Source: Anaeramoeba flamelloides
Taxonomy: Eukaryota > Metamonada > Anaeramoebidae
Length of the DNA stretch: 64,000 bases
Reading direction: 5' to 3'
Assembly (NCBI GenBank): GCA_027625915.1
Contig: JANTQA010000047.1
Span: 15,128,001-15,192,000, forward strand
Shown: positions 21,495 through 33,990 of the stretch, piece by piece
Position numbering within the stretch: position 1 is the stretch's first letter
Layout: every line of letters begins with the position of its first letter
The notes under the pieces: generated by a model
The model's input: only the letters and a program-made list of their open reading frames with translations
The model's database searches: none
What the model was told of the DNA's origin: nothing
Translations under genes and position numbers: made by a program

Positions 21495-23160
21495 AATTGG
21501 AAAGAAGATTATCTTGTGTTGGGTGTAGTCAACTTATTAATTTGGTTCTTAATTGATCGATCTTTGATTTGGTATGAGTTTTATTAGTGGACCAAAATGG
21601 TAATTGTTGCCAATTTATTTTTTTTATTTTTCCGAAATCCGAAGTGAAGAGTGTAAGATTAATAGATTAGTAGGTGTTTAAGAATAAATTAAAATTTTTG
21701 GCTTGTAGAAGATAATGTTTAAGGGAGTAGTCATTTTTGAAAATAAAATGAAATCTTGTCAAGAACTACAAAAAATTTTTTTGTAATTTGTGTTTTGACT
21801 TGTGGAATGGATGAGTTAACCTCATTTAAACAATTTATTGATTTGAGTCTCTTGTTTGAAATTCAAAATTTGCATCTTTCCAATATAAAACCAAAAAAAG
21901 TAACCTATTATTTTGTTTAAGAATTAAGTTAATTCTTGAAAATGGGAAAACATATTTTTGGTTTTATGTTGGAAAGTATTGATTTCGAAAGCAAATTTTT
22001 TATTTAGGTTTCTTTTTCTTTGATTAATATTTCAATTCAAATCTTAGCCATTAAAACTATTCGTGGTTTAGGTTATTTAATTAATGAATATTTTGTAGAA
22101 GCTTGACTACAGTTTATTAATTAAATTGAGATCTATTAAGCAAAAAAATTTTTTTCTTTAAGGTTTTGAAAAAGTTGTTTTCTGATTTTCAAAAAATGAA
22201 AAAAAATTGCAAAAAAATTTTTAATTTTGAAGAATTTTTTTAACAAATTGTTTGGTCTTATTCACCAGAATCCTTAAAACAATTTAATTCATTTTTGGCA
22301 GAAAAAAAATGATTTTGAATTTTGAGGATAAAATTAACTAATTCCCAAATATCTTCAAGAAATTTTTATTTTGAACAATCGAATTTCATCTTAAAACAAA
22401 AACAAAATTTCTTGGTAAAATTTTTAATGATTGCAAAAATTTGATTATTATAACTATTCTTCTTATAAAAAAATACAATTATTTTTTAATCGTTTAAATA
22501 TATCATTTTTTTAGTTAACTAAAAGTTTTATCTCAAAAAACAACAAAAATCTTTATATTAATATTACTGGTAACAAAGAAATGTTATAGTATAATAATGA
22601 TCAAAATGACAATAAACGGGCTAAAAAATTGTTAAATTGTGAGAAATAAAATGAATTTAATAGTTTTCTTTAATAGAAAAAATGGAAAAAAAAAATTGAT
22701 CTCACTAAACTAATTTTCTTTTATGGCTTTCTTAGTCGATCAGAATTTTTTGACACATGGGATCTACAAAATACGAAAGTAGAGTATACCACCAATAACA
22801 TATTTTTGATATTTTGCCTTGTTGTACATAGAAGACTAGTCCCTTAAATACTTTTTTGTCAATTAACTTAATGAAAAAAAATTGTTTTTTAAAAGCACCG
22901 AATAAAGCCAAACCTAATTATAAATTTCAATCAACAACCTACAAACCTCATTTTTTTATAACTTGAGTTCCAAGCCAATTAATCTTATACTCTTCATTTC
23001 TGATTTCGGAAAAAAAAAAAAATAAATTGGCAACAATTACCATTTTGGTCCACTAATAAAACTCATACCAAATCAAAGATCGATCAATTAAGAACCAAAT
23101 TAATAAGTTACCACACCTAACACAAGATAATCTTTTTTCAAATTTCAGGGATTGTAAACC
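21479..23160. mobile_element. TTAA-flanked foldback element, family 3, interrupted by another element
   Basis: TTAA lies at 21475-21478 and 23161-23164. Long inverted repeats span about 185 bp each (21479-21663 and 22978-23160), including GGTTTACAATCCCTGAAAT, GATTATCTTGTGTT(G/A)GGTG and an identical block from TTAATTTGGTTCTTAATTG through TTGTTGCCAATTT. The interior is occupied by a second TTAA element (21723-22843); without it this element would be about 560 bp. No coding sequence. Confidence 0.8.
21723..22843. mobile_element. TTAA-flanked element, family 2, copy b (1,121 bp), nested
   Basis: Flanked by TTAA at 21719-21722 and 22844-22847. Ends are GGGAGTAGTC (left) and GACTAGTCCC (right), differing by one base from perfect 10-bp inverted repeats and from the ends of the element at 14466-15400. 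The interior is AT-rich and is not similar to that copy beyond the termini. It sits inside the family-3 foldback element, so it is the younger of the two. Confidence 0.75.
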
Positions 23161-23576
23161 TTAAGATCCTTGAAGTTGAAAAAAAAAACACTTTAAACAA
23201 TTAAGGTATAAATGTCTTGTAAAGAGATAACTTTACCCATCCAAAATGAAGTCATCATTTCTAAAATTTTTCAAAGAAGATGATAAATCAAAAATATTCC
23301 TAATTTGAGTGAAAGAAATTTCCCAAAGCAATTCAATAGAGCATTCACTTGAAGTAAAGCACCCAAAAAACACAGAATTATAAAGCTCTCTTCTTTCAAC
23401 AACTTTTAGAACTTTTACAAGTTCAACCACTTCAACAATTTATCATTTTTTGCTTTTTAGACATTTTTAATTTTTAAACTTATTTTTTCCTTTCTACAAT
23501 TAAAAAAAAAATAATTCAAACAAAAACAAACTAACTTTATTACAATTAAAACTCAACAGACCAAAACTTTTCAATA

Positions 23577-24812
23577 ATGAACCAAACAAAATTAATCAGG
23601 CAAACCTTCACTTTTTTCTTTTTTTTCCTTCTAATTATTGTACAGTTACCAGACACAGCAACCTGTTTGAAGAAAACACAAACGCCCATAATCGGAGTCT
23701 TAACACAAGAGTCTACAAGCAGAATGAAGCATTACGGGAACCAATTTATAGCATCCTCCACTGTGCAGTGGCTCTCTTCAGCAGGTGCAAGAGTAATTCC
23801 AATCTATTACGACATCAATGTTGAAGTGCTCGACGAGGTCTTGGATCAGGTCAATGGAGTTGTGATCCCAAGTGGAGGTATTTATTTACAGTCGCACGAT
23901 CAAGAAGTGCAGCACTTCCCCTTATATGTGACATTAAGGAAAATCGTTGAAATTGCAAAAGAAAAAACTGATAAGGGTGACGCATTCCCAATTTTTTCGT
24001 TTGGCAATGGCATGTATTCCTTAATGAAAATTATTTCTCAAAACAAAGCTATTGAAGAACACGTGGAAGCTAACGATCTAAGTGTAGATTTAAAAGTGGT
24101 AGCCAAACAAGATGCCCTAAAAAAGAGTCAACTATTTGAGGCCTTCAGCTCATATTATATAATCAACGACGATCCTGAAACAAATTCTGGGAATGCCGGT
24201 GGTGACAAATACGACGCCAGCGAGAATCAGATTGGTTCTGAATCGAATTTGAAATTTTGGATGGATCAAGAATTTGCAATCACTAAAAAGCAATTCCAAG
24301 GCTCACAGGAATTAAAGAATTTTTTCCATTTATTACAGACCACGCAAGATCGAAACGGTAAAGAAATCGTTGCCTCCATTGAAGCAAAGAATTACCCATT
24401 TTTTGGCATTGGTTGGATGCCTGACAAAAGTGCTTGGGAAATCATGTCAACCAAAAAGCAATTTTGCCATACACAGGACTGTATCGTCATTTCCCAAAAT
24501 TTTGCTCACTTAATTGTCCGCCATGCGAAAAAAAACAACCAAAAAATTTGGAGCTCCAAGGAAGAATTAAAAAGGATGATACAGAGCACTTCCATTTTCG
24601 AAACAAAGCAACAAACAGACAATAAAATTTCTGAATGCTACTTCTTCGAATTGAGCCCTCAATATGGCAAATCAGATGCTACTTTATTTGAAACATTGAC
24701 AGATTTTTTTTCAATTTTAGGACTGACCGCTGGCTTAGTCTTTTTTTATTTGGGTATTAAAATAATCCTCACTAGTAATGCTTTTAAAAATTTAGTCAAA
24801 AATATTAAATAA
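23577..24812 (+). CDS. Gamma-glutamyl hydrolase-like protein lacking catalytic residues, membrane-anchored
   Basis: 411 residues, single exon. Residues 1-30 form a signal peptide (Phe/Leu/Ile core). The body follows gamma-glutamyl hydrolase (peptidase C26, class-I glutamine amidotransferase fold): TPIIGVLTQES, the YG..FIASSTVQWLSSAGARVIPI block, NGVVIPSGG and YPFFGIGWMPDK. Active human GGH has GTCLG with nucleophile Cys110 and QWHPEK with His220. Here these read FSFGNG (Gly143 at the Cys position) and GWMPDK (Met281 for His), and the following Glu is Asp. Hydrolysis of folate polyglutamates by the known mechanism is therefore not expected. A hydrophobic span near 376-398 followed by a short Lys-containing tail predicts a type I membrane protein; classical GGH is soluble and lysosomal or secreted. 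It may be a binding or regulatory pseudoenzyme. The family call is firm; the role is inference. Confidence 0.85.
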   Translation: MNQTKLIRQTFTFFFFFLLIIVQLPDTATCLKKTQTPIIGVLTQESTSRMKHYGNQFIASSTVQWLSSAGARVIPIYYDINVEVLDEVLDQVNGVVIPSGGIYLQSHDQEVQHFPLYVTLRKIVEIAKEKTDKGDAFPIFSFGNGMYSLMKIISQNKAIEEHVEANDLSVDLKVVAKQDALKKSQLFEAFSSYYIINDDPETNSGNAGGDKYDASENQIGSESNLKFWMDQEFAITKKQFQGSQELKNFFHLLQTTQDRNGKEIVASIEAKNYPFFGIGWMPDKSAWEIMSTKKQFCHTQDCIVISQNFAHLIVRHAKKNNQKIWSSKEELKRMIQSTSIFETKQQTDNKISECYFFELSPQYGKSDATLFETLTDFFSILGLTAGLVFFYLGIKIILTSNAFKNLVKNIK

Positions 24813-24964
24813 ATATTCCGATCTTTTTCTTTGTGAAAAAAAAATTTTTTTAAGAGAACTCTACTTTTGGTTTTTTGCTTTTATCTCTTGACTTTTCCAG
24901 AAAATTTATTTTTTTATTTTTTTTTATTTTTGAGGAGAGGAAATTAATTATCTCTTGTTGCTGT

Positions 24965-25395
24965 TAAGTTTTTTTCACTTTTTGTTTTTGTTTCGAAAAT
25001 CTAATGATTTTCTAATCAAAACAAAAAGTTAAAAAAACCGCCGTTAGCTTTTCCAGAATTTAAAAGAATTGAGTAAAATCTTTGATTTTTCACTATTCTT
25101 TTTAATTATGGAAAAGCTAGGCACTTGACGGCACTTTTCGTTAGGTTTTTTTAAAAGAATTGAAATAAATTGAAAATTTATTTAATTTTCTTTTTCTTTC
25201 TCAAATTAAAAAAAACCGCCGTTAGCTTTTCCAGAATTTAAAAAAATTGAAGAAAATCGATTGATTTTTTAAATTCTTTTGAATTCTGGCCGAATAGATT
25301 AGGTTTTTTTAATTTTTATATAAAAAGAAAATTTAAGAAAATTACTCTTTATTTCTCAAATTAAAAAAAAAAACTTGGGCACTCTACGACACTGA
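24965..25395. repeat. Array of hairpin-forming repeats with conserved linkers (copy B)
   Basis: Same architecture as 1-530. The linkers are CCGCCGTTAGCTTTTCCAG at about 25036 and 25210, and GCTAGGCACTTGACGGCAC then TTTTCGTTAGG at about 25106-25145. A last GGGCACTCTACGACAC lies at 25375. Between them are inverted-repeat stems such as AAAAGAATTGAGTAAAATC facing GATTTTTCACTATTCTTTT (25065-25105). The array starts 150 bp after the GGH-like stop codon. Confidence 0.75.
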
Positions 25396-28200
25396 TCAAA
25401 TTTCTAAAATTTTCTTTTGAAATTTCACACGAGAATCATAATTTTCTCTATCGTTTATTAATGATAAGACTAATAAGGTATCTTTATTTTTAATAATATT
25501 TAACTATTCTTGAAAGAATTGTCTAATTGGTTTTAATTCTTAAATGGTTCTGAAAAGGAAAATTTTATAATTAATTTTTTTACTTAGTTTCAGAAATCCT
25601 TATTGATCGTTGGAAAATAATATTTCTCAAATCTGATGAATACCTATTGTTAAAACCTTAAAGTGGATTTCACACTATTAGAAAAGGTCTAGCATCACAA
25701 AATCAAAAAAAAAAAATCACACTTACTAAGGTTTGTAATTAATAATCAAATTGGAAAAATTGTACATACTTAAATTAGATTGAAATTTACTAATCAAAAC
25801 AGAACTCAAATCACCAAACTAAACCAAATTTTTATACTTGGTTTCTGTTTTAAAATGCACAAAAAAGACATTGAAAAATATTTGAAAATGTGAGAATTTC
25901 CCACTATTAAGAATTAAAACCGATTTGATTATTATGATCGATTTAACTTTTTTTTACCTAAATCATAATATATTATTATTATTATGATTTTTTATCATTT
26001 ATTTAGATTAAATATTCGGTTTAAATTATATAATTTTCTTTATAGAATTGCTTGTTATCAGAAAAAAAATGTTGATATCTTCATCGATTTCTAAATTGGA
26101 ATATTTTTTTGTATAAGTTAAAACGGTTTTTTTTTTCTTTTATTCTTATCTTAATGACGAAAATACCTATTTAGATTATTGTTGGAGTTTCATAGGTTTA
26201 ATATAAAAGTAGAACCCTGACATTTTATTTTTTTTTATGTTGTCAATGTTATATTTTTTTTTTTTTTTTGGTATATAAATAGACAATTTAATAATATTTC
26301 TCTTTGTATCCCAAATTAAAAATTACAAACTTTGTTCACTTATCCCAGAATTTAAAAGACACATATTAAATTTTTATTTTTTATTTCTTAAATTAATAAA
26401 AACTGACAAGTTTGTTTATTTAAATCTCTTTTATATTAAATAATGATGTGATATCTTTAAATTTTTCATACATTGTTACTTATTATTATATTGTCTCATG
26501 GTTGATAATGGCTCTGTATTAGAATTTTACAGTATGTATTTCACAATTAATATTTTTATTATCTTTGATAATTTTTAATCTTACTGGTATTATTATATAC
26601 CAATAATTTCTAATTTCTTTTTTTATCAATTGTTAGATTATTTTATGAATTGATATACTTGTTTGATTAAATTTTTGCTTCTAAACTATTTTTCAAAAAT
26701 TTTGACTCGCTTTATAATGTTAATGGGGGTTGTTTTGAGGGTTTATTCCAGATTTCTTTACAAAAATATATTTTCAAATTTTTTAGATCAGAATCATTTT
26801 TTCTAATTTTGCAAATTTTAGTTTTGCTTTTTAAAAATTTTTTTTTTCTTTTTCTTTTTCTTTTTTTTTTCTTTTTTTTTTTTAAAAAAAGATCATGTGG
26901 AAAAAAAAAGAGATGTTCAAAAAGACAAATAATCACTAAGAAAATATTGACTATGTAATGTCTTTGAAAATGGATTTAATTATTGATAAAAAATCTTGTT
27001 GTTCAACTTTTTTTCAGTGAAAGTTCAGTAATAAAAAATCCGTAATTCTCATTTCAAAAATTGTGACTCACCTTTTTTTTTTAGTTTTTGGTTTTATTTT
27101 TTTTTAATTTTTAAAATATCAGGCTTTTATCGATTTATAATGACTTAAAAGTTAACTAAAAATCATATTTAGTTATTAATTGTTCTTGAATACTAAAGGA
27201 TATTTTTTTTTTTTTCAATTTATTATTTCTGTTGAGTCACTTTTTTTGAAAAAGGGTTTAATATTCAAATTATTACTGGGAATTTTCTTAATATTTTTAA
27301 AAATAATATGAATGTTTATTCTTTATATAAGCATCTATAAATTGAAATCTTTTATATATGGTGTTAAAAAACTAATTTATATAATAATTGATTGCTCTAT
27401 TTAGAATTAAACATTTTTAATTTTACTACTTGCTGAATTTTTTTCAACTAAAAATATTTTTATTTGTTTTTTAATGATATTTTACCAGATGAATTTTTCG
27501 TAGCCAGTTATCTTTTCTGATACAAATAAATAAACATGTTATTTCCATTAATAAGATGAATTTTCAAGTTTGACAGATATTAATTTTCATTTCAAATTCT
27601 TGTTTAATTTTATAAATTATTATAATAATTTAGATATTTTCGATGATTACCTTCTATCATTAAAACTTACCCGTGTATAAACATTTGAAAATTTTTAAAA
27701 TTATATTTTTTTATTTGTATCAAGAAATGGCTGATAAATATAAATACTAATCGGTTTTTTTTGGTTTTGGATGAGAAGGTAGTATTCCCAATGTTTACAA
27801 ATATTTTAATTATCAAAATTTAATTGTTTTTAATATATTAAATAGGATTTAATGTATTTGAACAAAACCTAAGTATCAAAGTATTTTCTATTATATATTT
27901 TAACCATATAAATTCTTTATTTTGTTATTTATTTGTTTTTGTTTTTTTTTTTTTCTGTATTTTTTTTTAGATTACAATTAATTAATTGTCCAAAGCTTTT
28001 ATAGAATAGTTTTTTTTTTAATATGGATGAATTCAAAAACAAAAACAAATGAAAATTAGAAATTTATATTAATGTTTTTGTTGGGAATTTCAAAAAAAAA
28101 GAGTTTTAGTATCCAAACAAAAGAGATGAACCTTGAACTTCATCATTGAATATAAAATATGATCCACATAAAAAAATGGTAACATATCCAATTTATTAAT

Positions 28201-28203
<3 letters not shown>

Positions 28204-28231
<28 letters not shown>
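28204..28231. repeat. (AT)n microsatellite
   Basis: Uninterrupted alternating AT of about 28 nt. Confidence 0.9.
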
Positions 28232-28234
<3 letters not shown>

Positions 28235-29685
28235 TATTTTTGGCTTCGGTTTTAAATGATTTTTTCAATATTAAACTATTTTTATTGAGAATCGCATTGT
28301 AATACTTTAGTAATTATATTGTTTTTTGTTTTTTTTTTTTTAATCTAATCTGGTATATTCTATTACTTTTGAAAATAAACAAATGAATTTCCATTTTTTA
28401 AAATGAAAAAATTGTATTTTGTGTTCAAATTTATTAATGGCTTTTTTTTTTATTATTTATTGATTTAAATACATCAATTCGTGTAAAAGTGGGGATTTAG
28501 TTCTCTTTTTTGGTAGAATATATAACCAGTTAAAAAGTGGTCAATTGGTTTGAAAATGATTAATTGAAATCAATATAATTTTCCAAGGGTTGTTTCGGCA
28601 TTTTAAATAGTGGTTAAATGATATGTTTTTATTCGGTAAATAAAGATCCTACAATATAAAAAAAAAAAAGAAATATTCTCTTATCAAAAAAAAAAAAATA
28701 TTGAAAAAATTAAATTGTAAATAATGTGTTTGTAAAAATTTCAATTTTGAAATAGTTGAGAATTAATTATTTTGTGTTAATATCTCTCCAACACTCCTGA
28801 AATGGGCAGAATGTGTCCTTTAAAACTGTATCCCTTTAATAAAAAAATGTTTATGTGTGTATAAATTAATAATTATATCCGTAAATCATTTGATGCTTTT
28901 TTTTTAACTATTTATTACTTCTTTTATATATATATAATAGTAAGATTTATTTTTCTGGCTCTTTATTTGAAACTTATTTTAAAAAATGAAATTGAGTTGA
29001 AAATACTTTTAATAATATTGTTTATTTGCCCTTTGAATTATTAGTTCTGGATTTAAACACTGTCTAATTCTCTATTTAACATATAAAGTATTTTAATAAT
29101 CAAATCACTAATAATAAACACAAGAGCTGAAACCAATTAAATTTTTAGTGTAATTATCAGGTTAAAATGAATTCCCCATAAACACCATTAGTGGTATCTT
29201 TTCATTTTGGTGAAGTTTCAGTATTTTTGATATTATATCACCAAAATTAAAATAAATTATTTTAAATAAAATTTGTTTTTTTTGTTTTTACTATTGATTT
29301 TTTGTCATTTTTAATCTTTTAACATTTGTGTACATGAGGTTCTCGTAGAAAAGGAAATGAAGAATACAAAAATTGTACAGTGATCAAAATATTGCTGGCC
29401 AAAATATAATAATCTGTATTTCAAAATATATTCCTGGCGTTTTTTTTTCGTGTACAATTAAAAATCTAATTCACTGCCCAATGGTATACAGAACTTCAAC
29501 TCGGATATAAGGGATAATTTATTAATGTTTTGAGATAATTATAAAATGGAATAGATTTTATTTCAAATTTTTTTGAAAGTAATCATCCAATTTTTAGAAA
29601 TTATCAAAAATCACTCTATTTTTTGAGATAAGCATTTATTATTGAGCGTTAGATTACAAAATTAATCTCCTCTGTGTACTCGAGA

Positions 29686-29800
29686 ATTTTGAAGTGACTA
29701 AATTTGTAATTTCTAAAACAAAGAGTGAAGATAATAGACATAGCCATTATGAGTATTTGTACTATATTTAAATTATGTAAAATGAGAAAAAAAAATATTT
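29686..29800 (+). repeat. Short dispersed repeat, second copy
   Basis: Shares AATTTTGAAGTGACTAAA, then CAAAGAGTG and a following GCCATTATGAGT / GGTCATTAGAAGT block with 17550-17655. Confidence 0.5.
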
Positions 29801-31045
29801 TTTAATATAACTTTCCATTTTATTACTGATTTTTAATATTTCTACTCAAATTACAGAATTTGAAGAAAACTATGACAATTTTGCTTGGTGGTTAATTGTT
29901 CATTTATTTGATCCATTACCTCTATTTGAATTATAAATACGAAAAAATTTTCACTTCATTTTCAATTTTACTTTTCCAAAGAGGGTTTTTACTTTGCAAT
30001 CTACTTCTTGAAAAAGTCCATACTCAAAAATATGGAAAACCGATTTGAAACTTTTTTCCAATTTACAATTCAACAACCATTATTTTCCTCGGTTTTTATA
30101 AAAATGAGATACAGCTTTTTATGGAAACAAGGGTTTTGAAATTCTAGACGGATGGTTTTTACCTCAGTTACATTTCTGAATTCTCAGAATAATATCAAAA
30201 ATAGCGCAATAAACTAATTCTTAGAAAGATTACTTCAATTACCCAACAAAATTTTTTTGTTTGTATATTTGACGTCAGTAATCCTAATTCAACATTTTAA
30301 CTGTATTTGATAATCAAATTAATAAAGTGTCTTCACAAATGAGATGGAAACAATTCACAATTTCGCTGAGTCACAACTTTCAGCTTGGGTATTTTGGAAA
30401 ATTGCTCTTTTTTTATGAATCACTTATTTCCGGATTGACTCTCAAAGTAATTTCAGTTGGTAAATTAGTTAGAACAAATCCTAGAATTCTTAACACTTAA
30501 AAAGATAAATTCTTATTTGACAAGTTGTTATTTCTAAGGTGAAAAATAGTCTTGTCACATTTAAAAAAAGTTGAAAAGTTCTTTCAAGATAATTCCAAAT
30601 GAAACGTTCAATAAGCACGTCTCATAATTTTGAAGATTCAAAAGTTTTTTTATGCACAGAGTCTTCTAATTTATTTGAGTAAAGCAAAAAATCAGAGACA
30701 ATTAAATGAAAAGCTACTTAGGAGATGACTAAAGCCAACCCATCAAAAATTTCAACACTTTTACAGTTCTATCTCAAAAGATTTTCTATGAAAAGTTGAA
30801 AAAACGGGTATCTTGAGTAAACGTTCCATCTTATTTCTGAAAACGTTTAAATTGTGCTTTCTCTTTTAAGAAAATTCAAGTTGTGATTTTCATTTTTTTA
30901 TATATTTCTATCTCATATTTGGTAAAATAATATTTTTTTTTTTTATTTAATTTTTTTTTTTAATTTTTTTTTTTTTCTCCTTTTTTGCTTACTTTAATTC
31001 TAAACGATCTTTGTTTCTTTTTATTTCTGACAAAATTAAAGAATT

Positions 31046-31422
31046 ATGGAAGTTACAAACGAAACCAACAAAAAAGTTTTAAAACAAATGACAAACCCAA
31101 AAAAAGTTTGGGAATTATTCCTTGCTTTGTGTGAAATCCCACGTGCCTCAGGAAACATGAAAGGAATTAGGGAAGCACTTCTTGGACATGCTAAAAAATT
31201 AAATTTTGAAGCCAAAACCGATGAAATTGGCAACGTCCTCATCAAAATCCCAGCAACAAAAGGAAAAGAAAAAAAACCTTCTGTCTGTCTTCAAGGTCAT
31301 ATGGATATGTAAGAATCTTGTTTTTATTTATTTTTTGATTCAAAAACTCGATCTTGAGTCAGTCTCCGATTTAAAATTTACTTAATATTTTGCTTTTTTT
31401 AATTTTTTTTTCCAAAATATTT

Positions 31423-31454
<32 letters not shown>

Positions 31455-32928
31455 CTTCTTTTGAAAAATATCAATTATATGAATTTGCAACACTTGAACC
31501 AAAAAATGCATTATTGAAATTCTTCACTTTTCTTTTTAGGGTTGCTACCAAAGATGAAAATCTTGAATTTGATTTCGCAACTGATCCAATTACAACAAAA
31601 ATTGACGGAGAATGGTTAACTGCAGAAGGAACAACCCTTGGTGCAGATAATGGAATTGGAATTGCATTAGGATTAGCTCTTCTCGAAGAAGATTTCAAGC
31701 ACGGACCACTTGAACTTCTTTTTACTGTTGATGAAGAAACCACAATGGTAATTTTATTCTATTTTTATTTTTATTTTTATTGTCTCTAAAGGGATTATTC
31801 CTTCGCTTTTTAGGACCTTTCTAAATTTTTCATGTTTCTCTCTTCGTACTTGGATACTAAACAAATAATTTCTTCAAAAATGACAACAAAATAAATTTAT
31901 AGGAAGGAGCATTTAAAGTCGATCAAAATGGATTTATTAACTCCAAATATATGATCAACATTGATTCTGAAGAAGATGGAACAATTTGCTTTGGATCCGC
32001 CGGTGGCTTTGAAAGAAATTTAAGATTACCACTCAATGAAATTGAAAAAATTCCAGAAGGAATGAAAAGAGTAGATCTGTATCTCCATGAATTATTAGGA
32101 GGACACACCGGTGTACAAATTCATGAAAACAGAGCCAATGCAATCAAATGGGTCTCAAGATTATTATTGGGTGTTGAAAACATTGACTACTTACTTGCCA
32201 CGTTCACAGGTGGACACGCTAAAAATGCCATTCCATCCTCAGCAAAGGCCAGTATCTTGGTACCAGAAGAAAGTGTCAAGGACTTTAAAGAAAGCATTAA
32301 CGCAACACACAAACTTATTATGAAAGAATTTGAGGTTGTTGAAACTAAAGGTGTCATTTTGGAACTTACAGAACCCGAAGAAGAAGTTGAGAAGGTCTAC
32401 GATCGAAAAACCACATTAAAATTCTTCCAATTCTTACTTGCCATCCCACATGGCGTCATTAGAATGAGCCCAGACGTTGAAGGTCTTGTTGAATCTTCAC
32501 AATCTGTTTCAATTGCCAAGATCGTCGATGACGTTCTCGATGTCCTGATCTTTGCCCGTTCAAGCTCCCTCTCCCAAATGCAATTATTGAAAGAAAAAAT
32601 GAGAGCAATCGCAAGACTTTCTGGCGCTGATTACGTCGAACCAGAAGGATCAGACTTCCCACCTTGGCAACCACAACTCAGAAACAATTTATTACTTGAC
32701 ATCATGAAGAAATCTTATACTCAAGTCTATAAAAAGGAACCTCACTGTTACGCAATCCACGCTGGCTTGGAATGTTCAATTATCCAAAGCTTCTACCAAG
32801 GAATGACACCATTATCCATCGGACCCACCATCATCAATCCACATACCACACAAGAATCTCTCCAAATTTCTACAGTTAGTACCACTTATGATGCCTTAAA
32901 GAAAACTTTAGAATTAATTGCTAAATAA
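31046..32928 (+). CDS. pepD: Aminoacyl-histidine dipeptidase (PepD/M20C family), three exons
   Basis: Zinc dipeptidase that cleaves Xaa-His and other dipeptides in the cytosol. Exons are 31046-31308, 31540-31747 and 31903-32928; introns of 231 and 155 nt have gtaaga/ttttag and gtaatt/ttatag ends; 498 residues. The metal and active-site set of the family is intact: LQGHMDMV (His85, Asp87), LGADNGIG (Asp124), DEETTMEGAF (Glu153/Glu154), INIDSEEDG (Asp178), HAGLECS and a late NPHTTQES (His471). Length matches E. coli PepD (485). No signal peptide, so probably cytosolic. Family members are mainly bacterial and scattered in protists, which suggests an old acquisition by transfer, but the introns show it is settled in this genome. 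Codon use looks like that of its neighbours. Confidence 0.95.
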
Positions 32929-33590
32929 ATTTGAGCCTTCTTGTCATTTGATTTCTTTTTATTTCAATTTCTTATCACCAGGAAAAAAACTTTTTTTTTT
33001 TTTTTAAATATTATTATAATTGAAATATTCATTCTTCAAATTTTAAATCTCTTTTCGAAAATAAAAAAACTATTTTTGATCTTTCCTAATGATTGATTCG
33101 TTAAATTCTCAGTATATTTTTTAATTTTTTTTTTTTAATGTTTTATTTTTTTTTTAATTTTTATTGATACAATTAATTATTTGAAAAAAAAGTGTTTTTC
33201 ACATTATTAGGGAATTCGAGTATTTGTGGTCTAAAAGAATAAATGATTTTTACAGTAATAGAACAATTTTAACTCAATAAAAATAAATTTATTGTTGTTC
33301 CAAGATTTACTTATAAATTCAAATTGATGTTATGAAATTTTTTGTTCAATTTCCATTTTTGTAATATAGGGTCTCAACTTTTAAAACAACTCTCCAGAGT
33401 AAGAATATTTGGAAGTAACAACTAATATTGCAAAGTTTTCAACATTTAAGCGAATAGAATGCTATTTTTTGGTATTGTGAAAGATATAAATTTATCAGAA
33501 TCAAATGGAAAAAAAAATTAGTAAAAATTTTAGAAAAAACTTATATAAAAATGTTATCCGTAGGAAAAATACTCAAAAAGCTCCTTAATC
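32929..33590. other. AT-rich 3' flank
   Basis: Homopolymer-rich; nothing recognised. Confidence 0.5.
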
Positions 33591-33990
33591 TGGCTAATCA
33601 AAATTACGAAATTTATTGTTGTTGTCGAGAATTTTTCATCAAAGCTCTTATGGTTAGAAAACGTGTGGTAATAAAGAAAAAATGAAAATAATAAATTCCT
33701 AAAATAGTAAAAAAATATACAAATACGGGTACATAGGGAACCACTTTTCGGAGTCGTGGAACACCAATTTATTAATCATAGTTTGTGTAATCTTATTATT
33801 AATGATCTTTCTAACAGGTTTTTACCCCTCCTTTTTCAGGACGTGTATAATTTTTAATTTGGTCATGTGAATGATATAATATTTTTTTTTTACTTTAATG
33901 TTTTAATTATTCTTCTTCTTCTCTTTTTTGTTTAGTAAATTTTCTTTGATTACTCCTTTCTCATGTCAAAGAAATAAATAAATAAATAGA
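33591..33990 (+). mobile_element. Dispersed ~400-bp repeat with AAATAAAT tail (copy 2)
   Basis: Counterpart of 9211-9624 in the same orientation, from GGCTAATCAAAATTACGAAA to ATTACTCCTTTC and a tail of GAAATAAATAAATAAATAG. Identity looks roughly 75-80 percent by eye, so the two insertions are not recent. Confidence 0.55.

Larger units (their letters stand above)
25396..31045. other. 5.6-kb gene desert
   Basis: Very AT-rich, with no frame of coding character and no RNA gene seen. Contents I can name: an (AT)n tract at 28204-28231, a ~115-bp repeat at 29686-29800, and long T runs (30932-30976) just before the next start codon. Confidence 0.5.
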
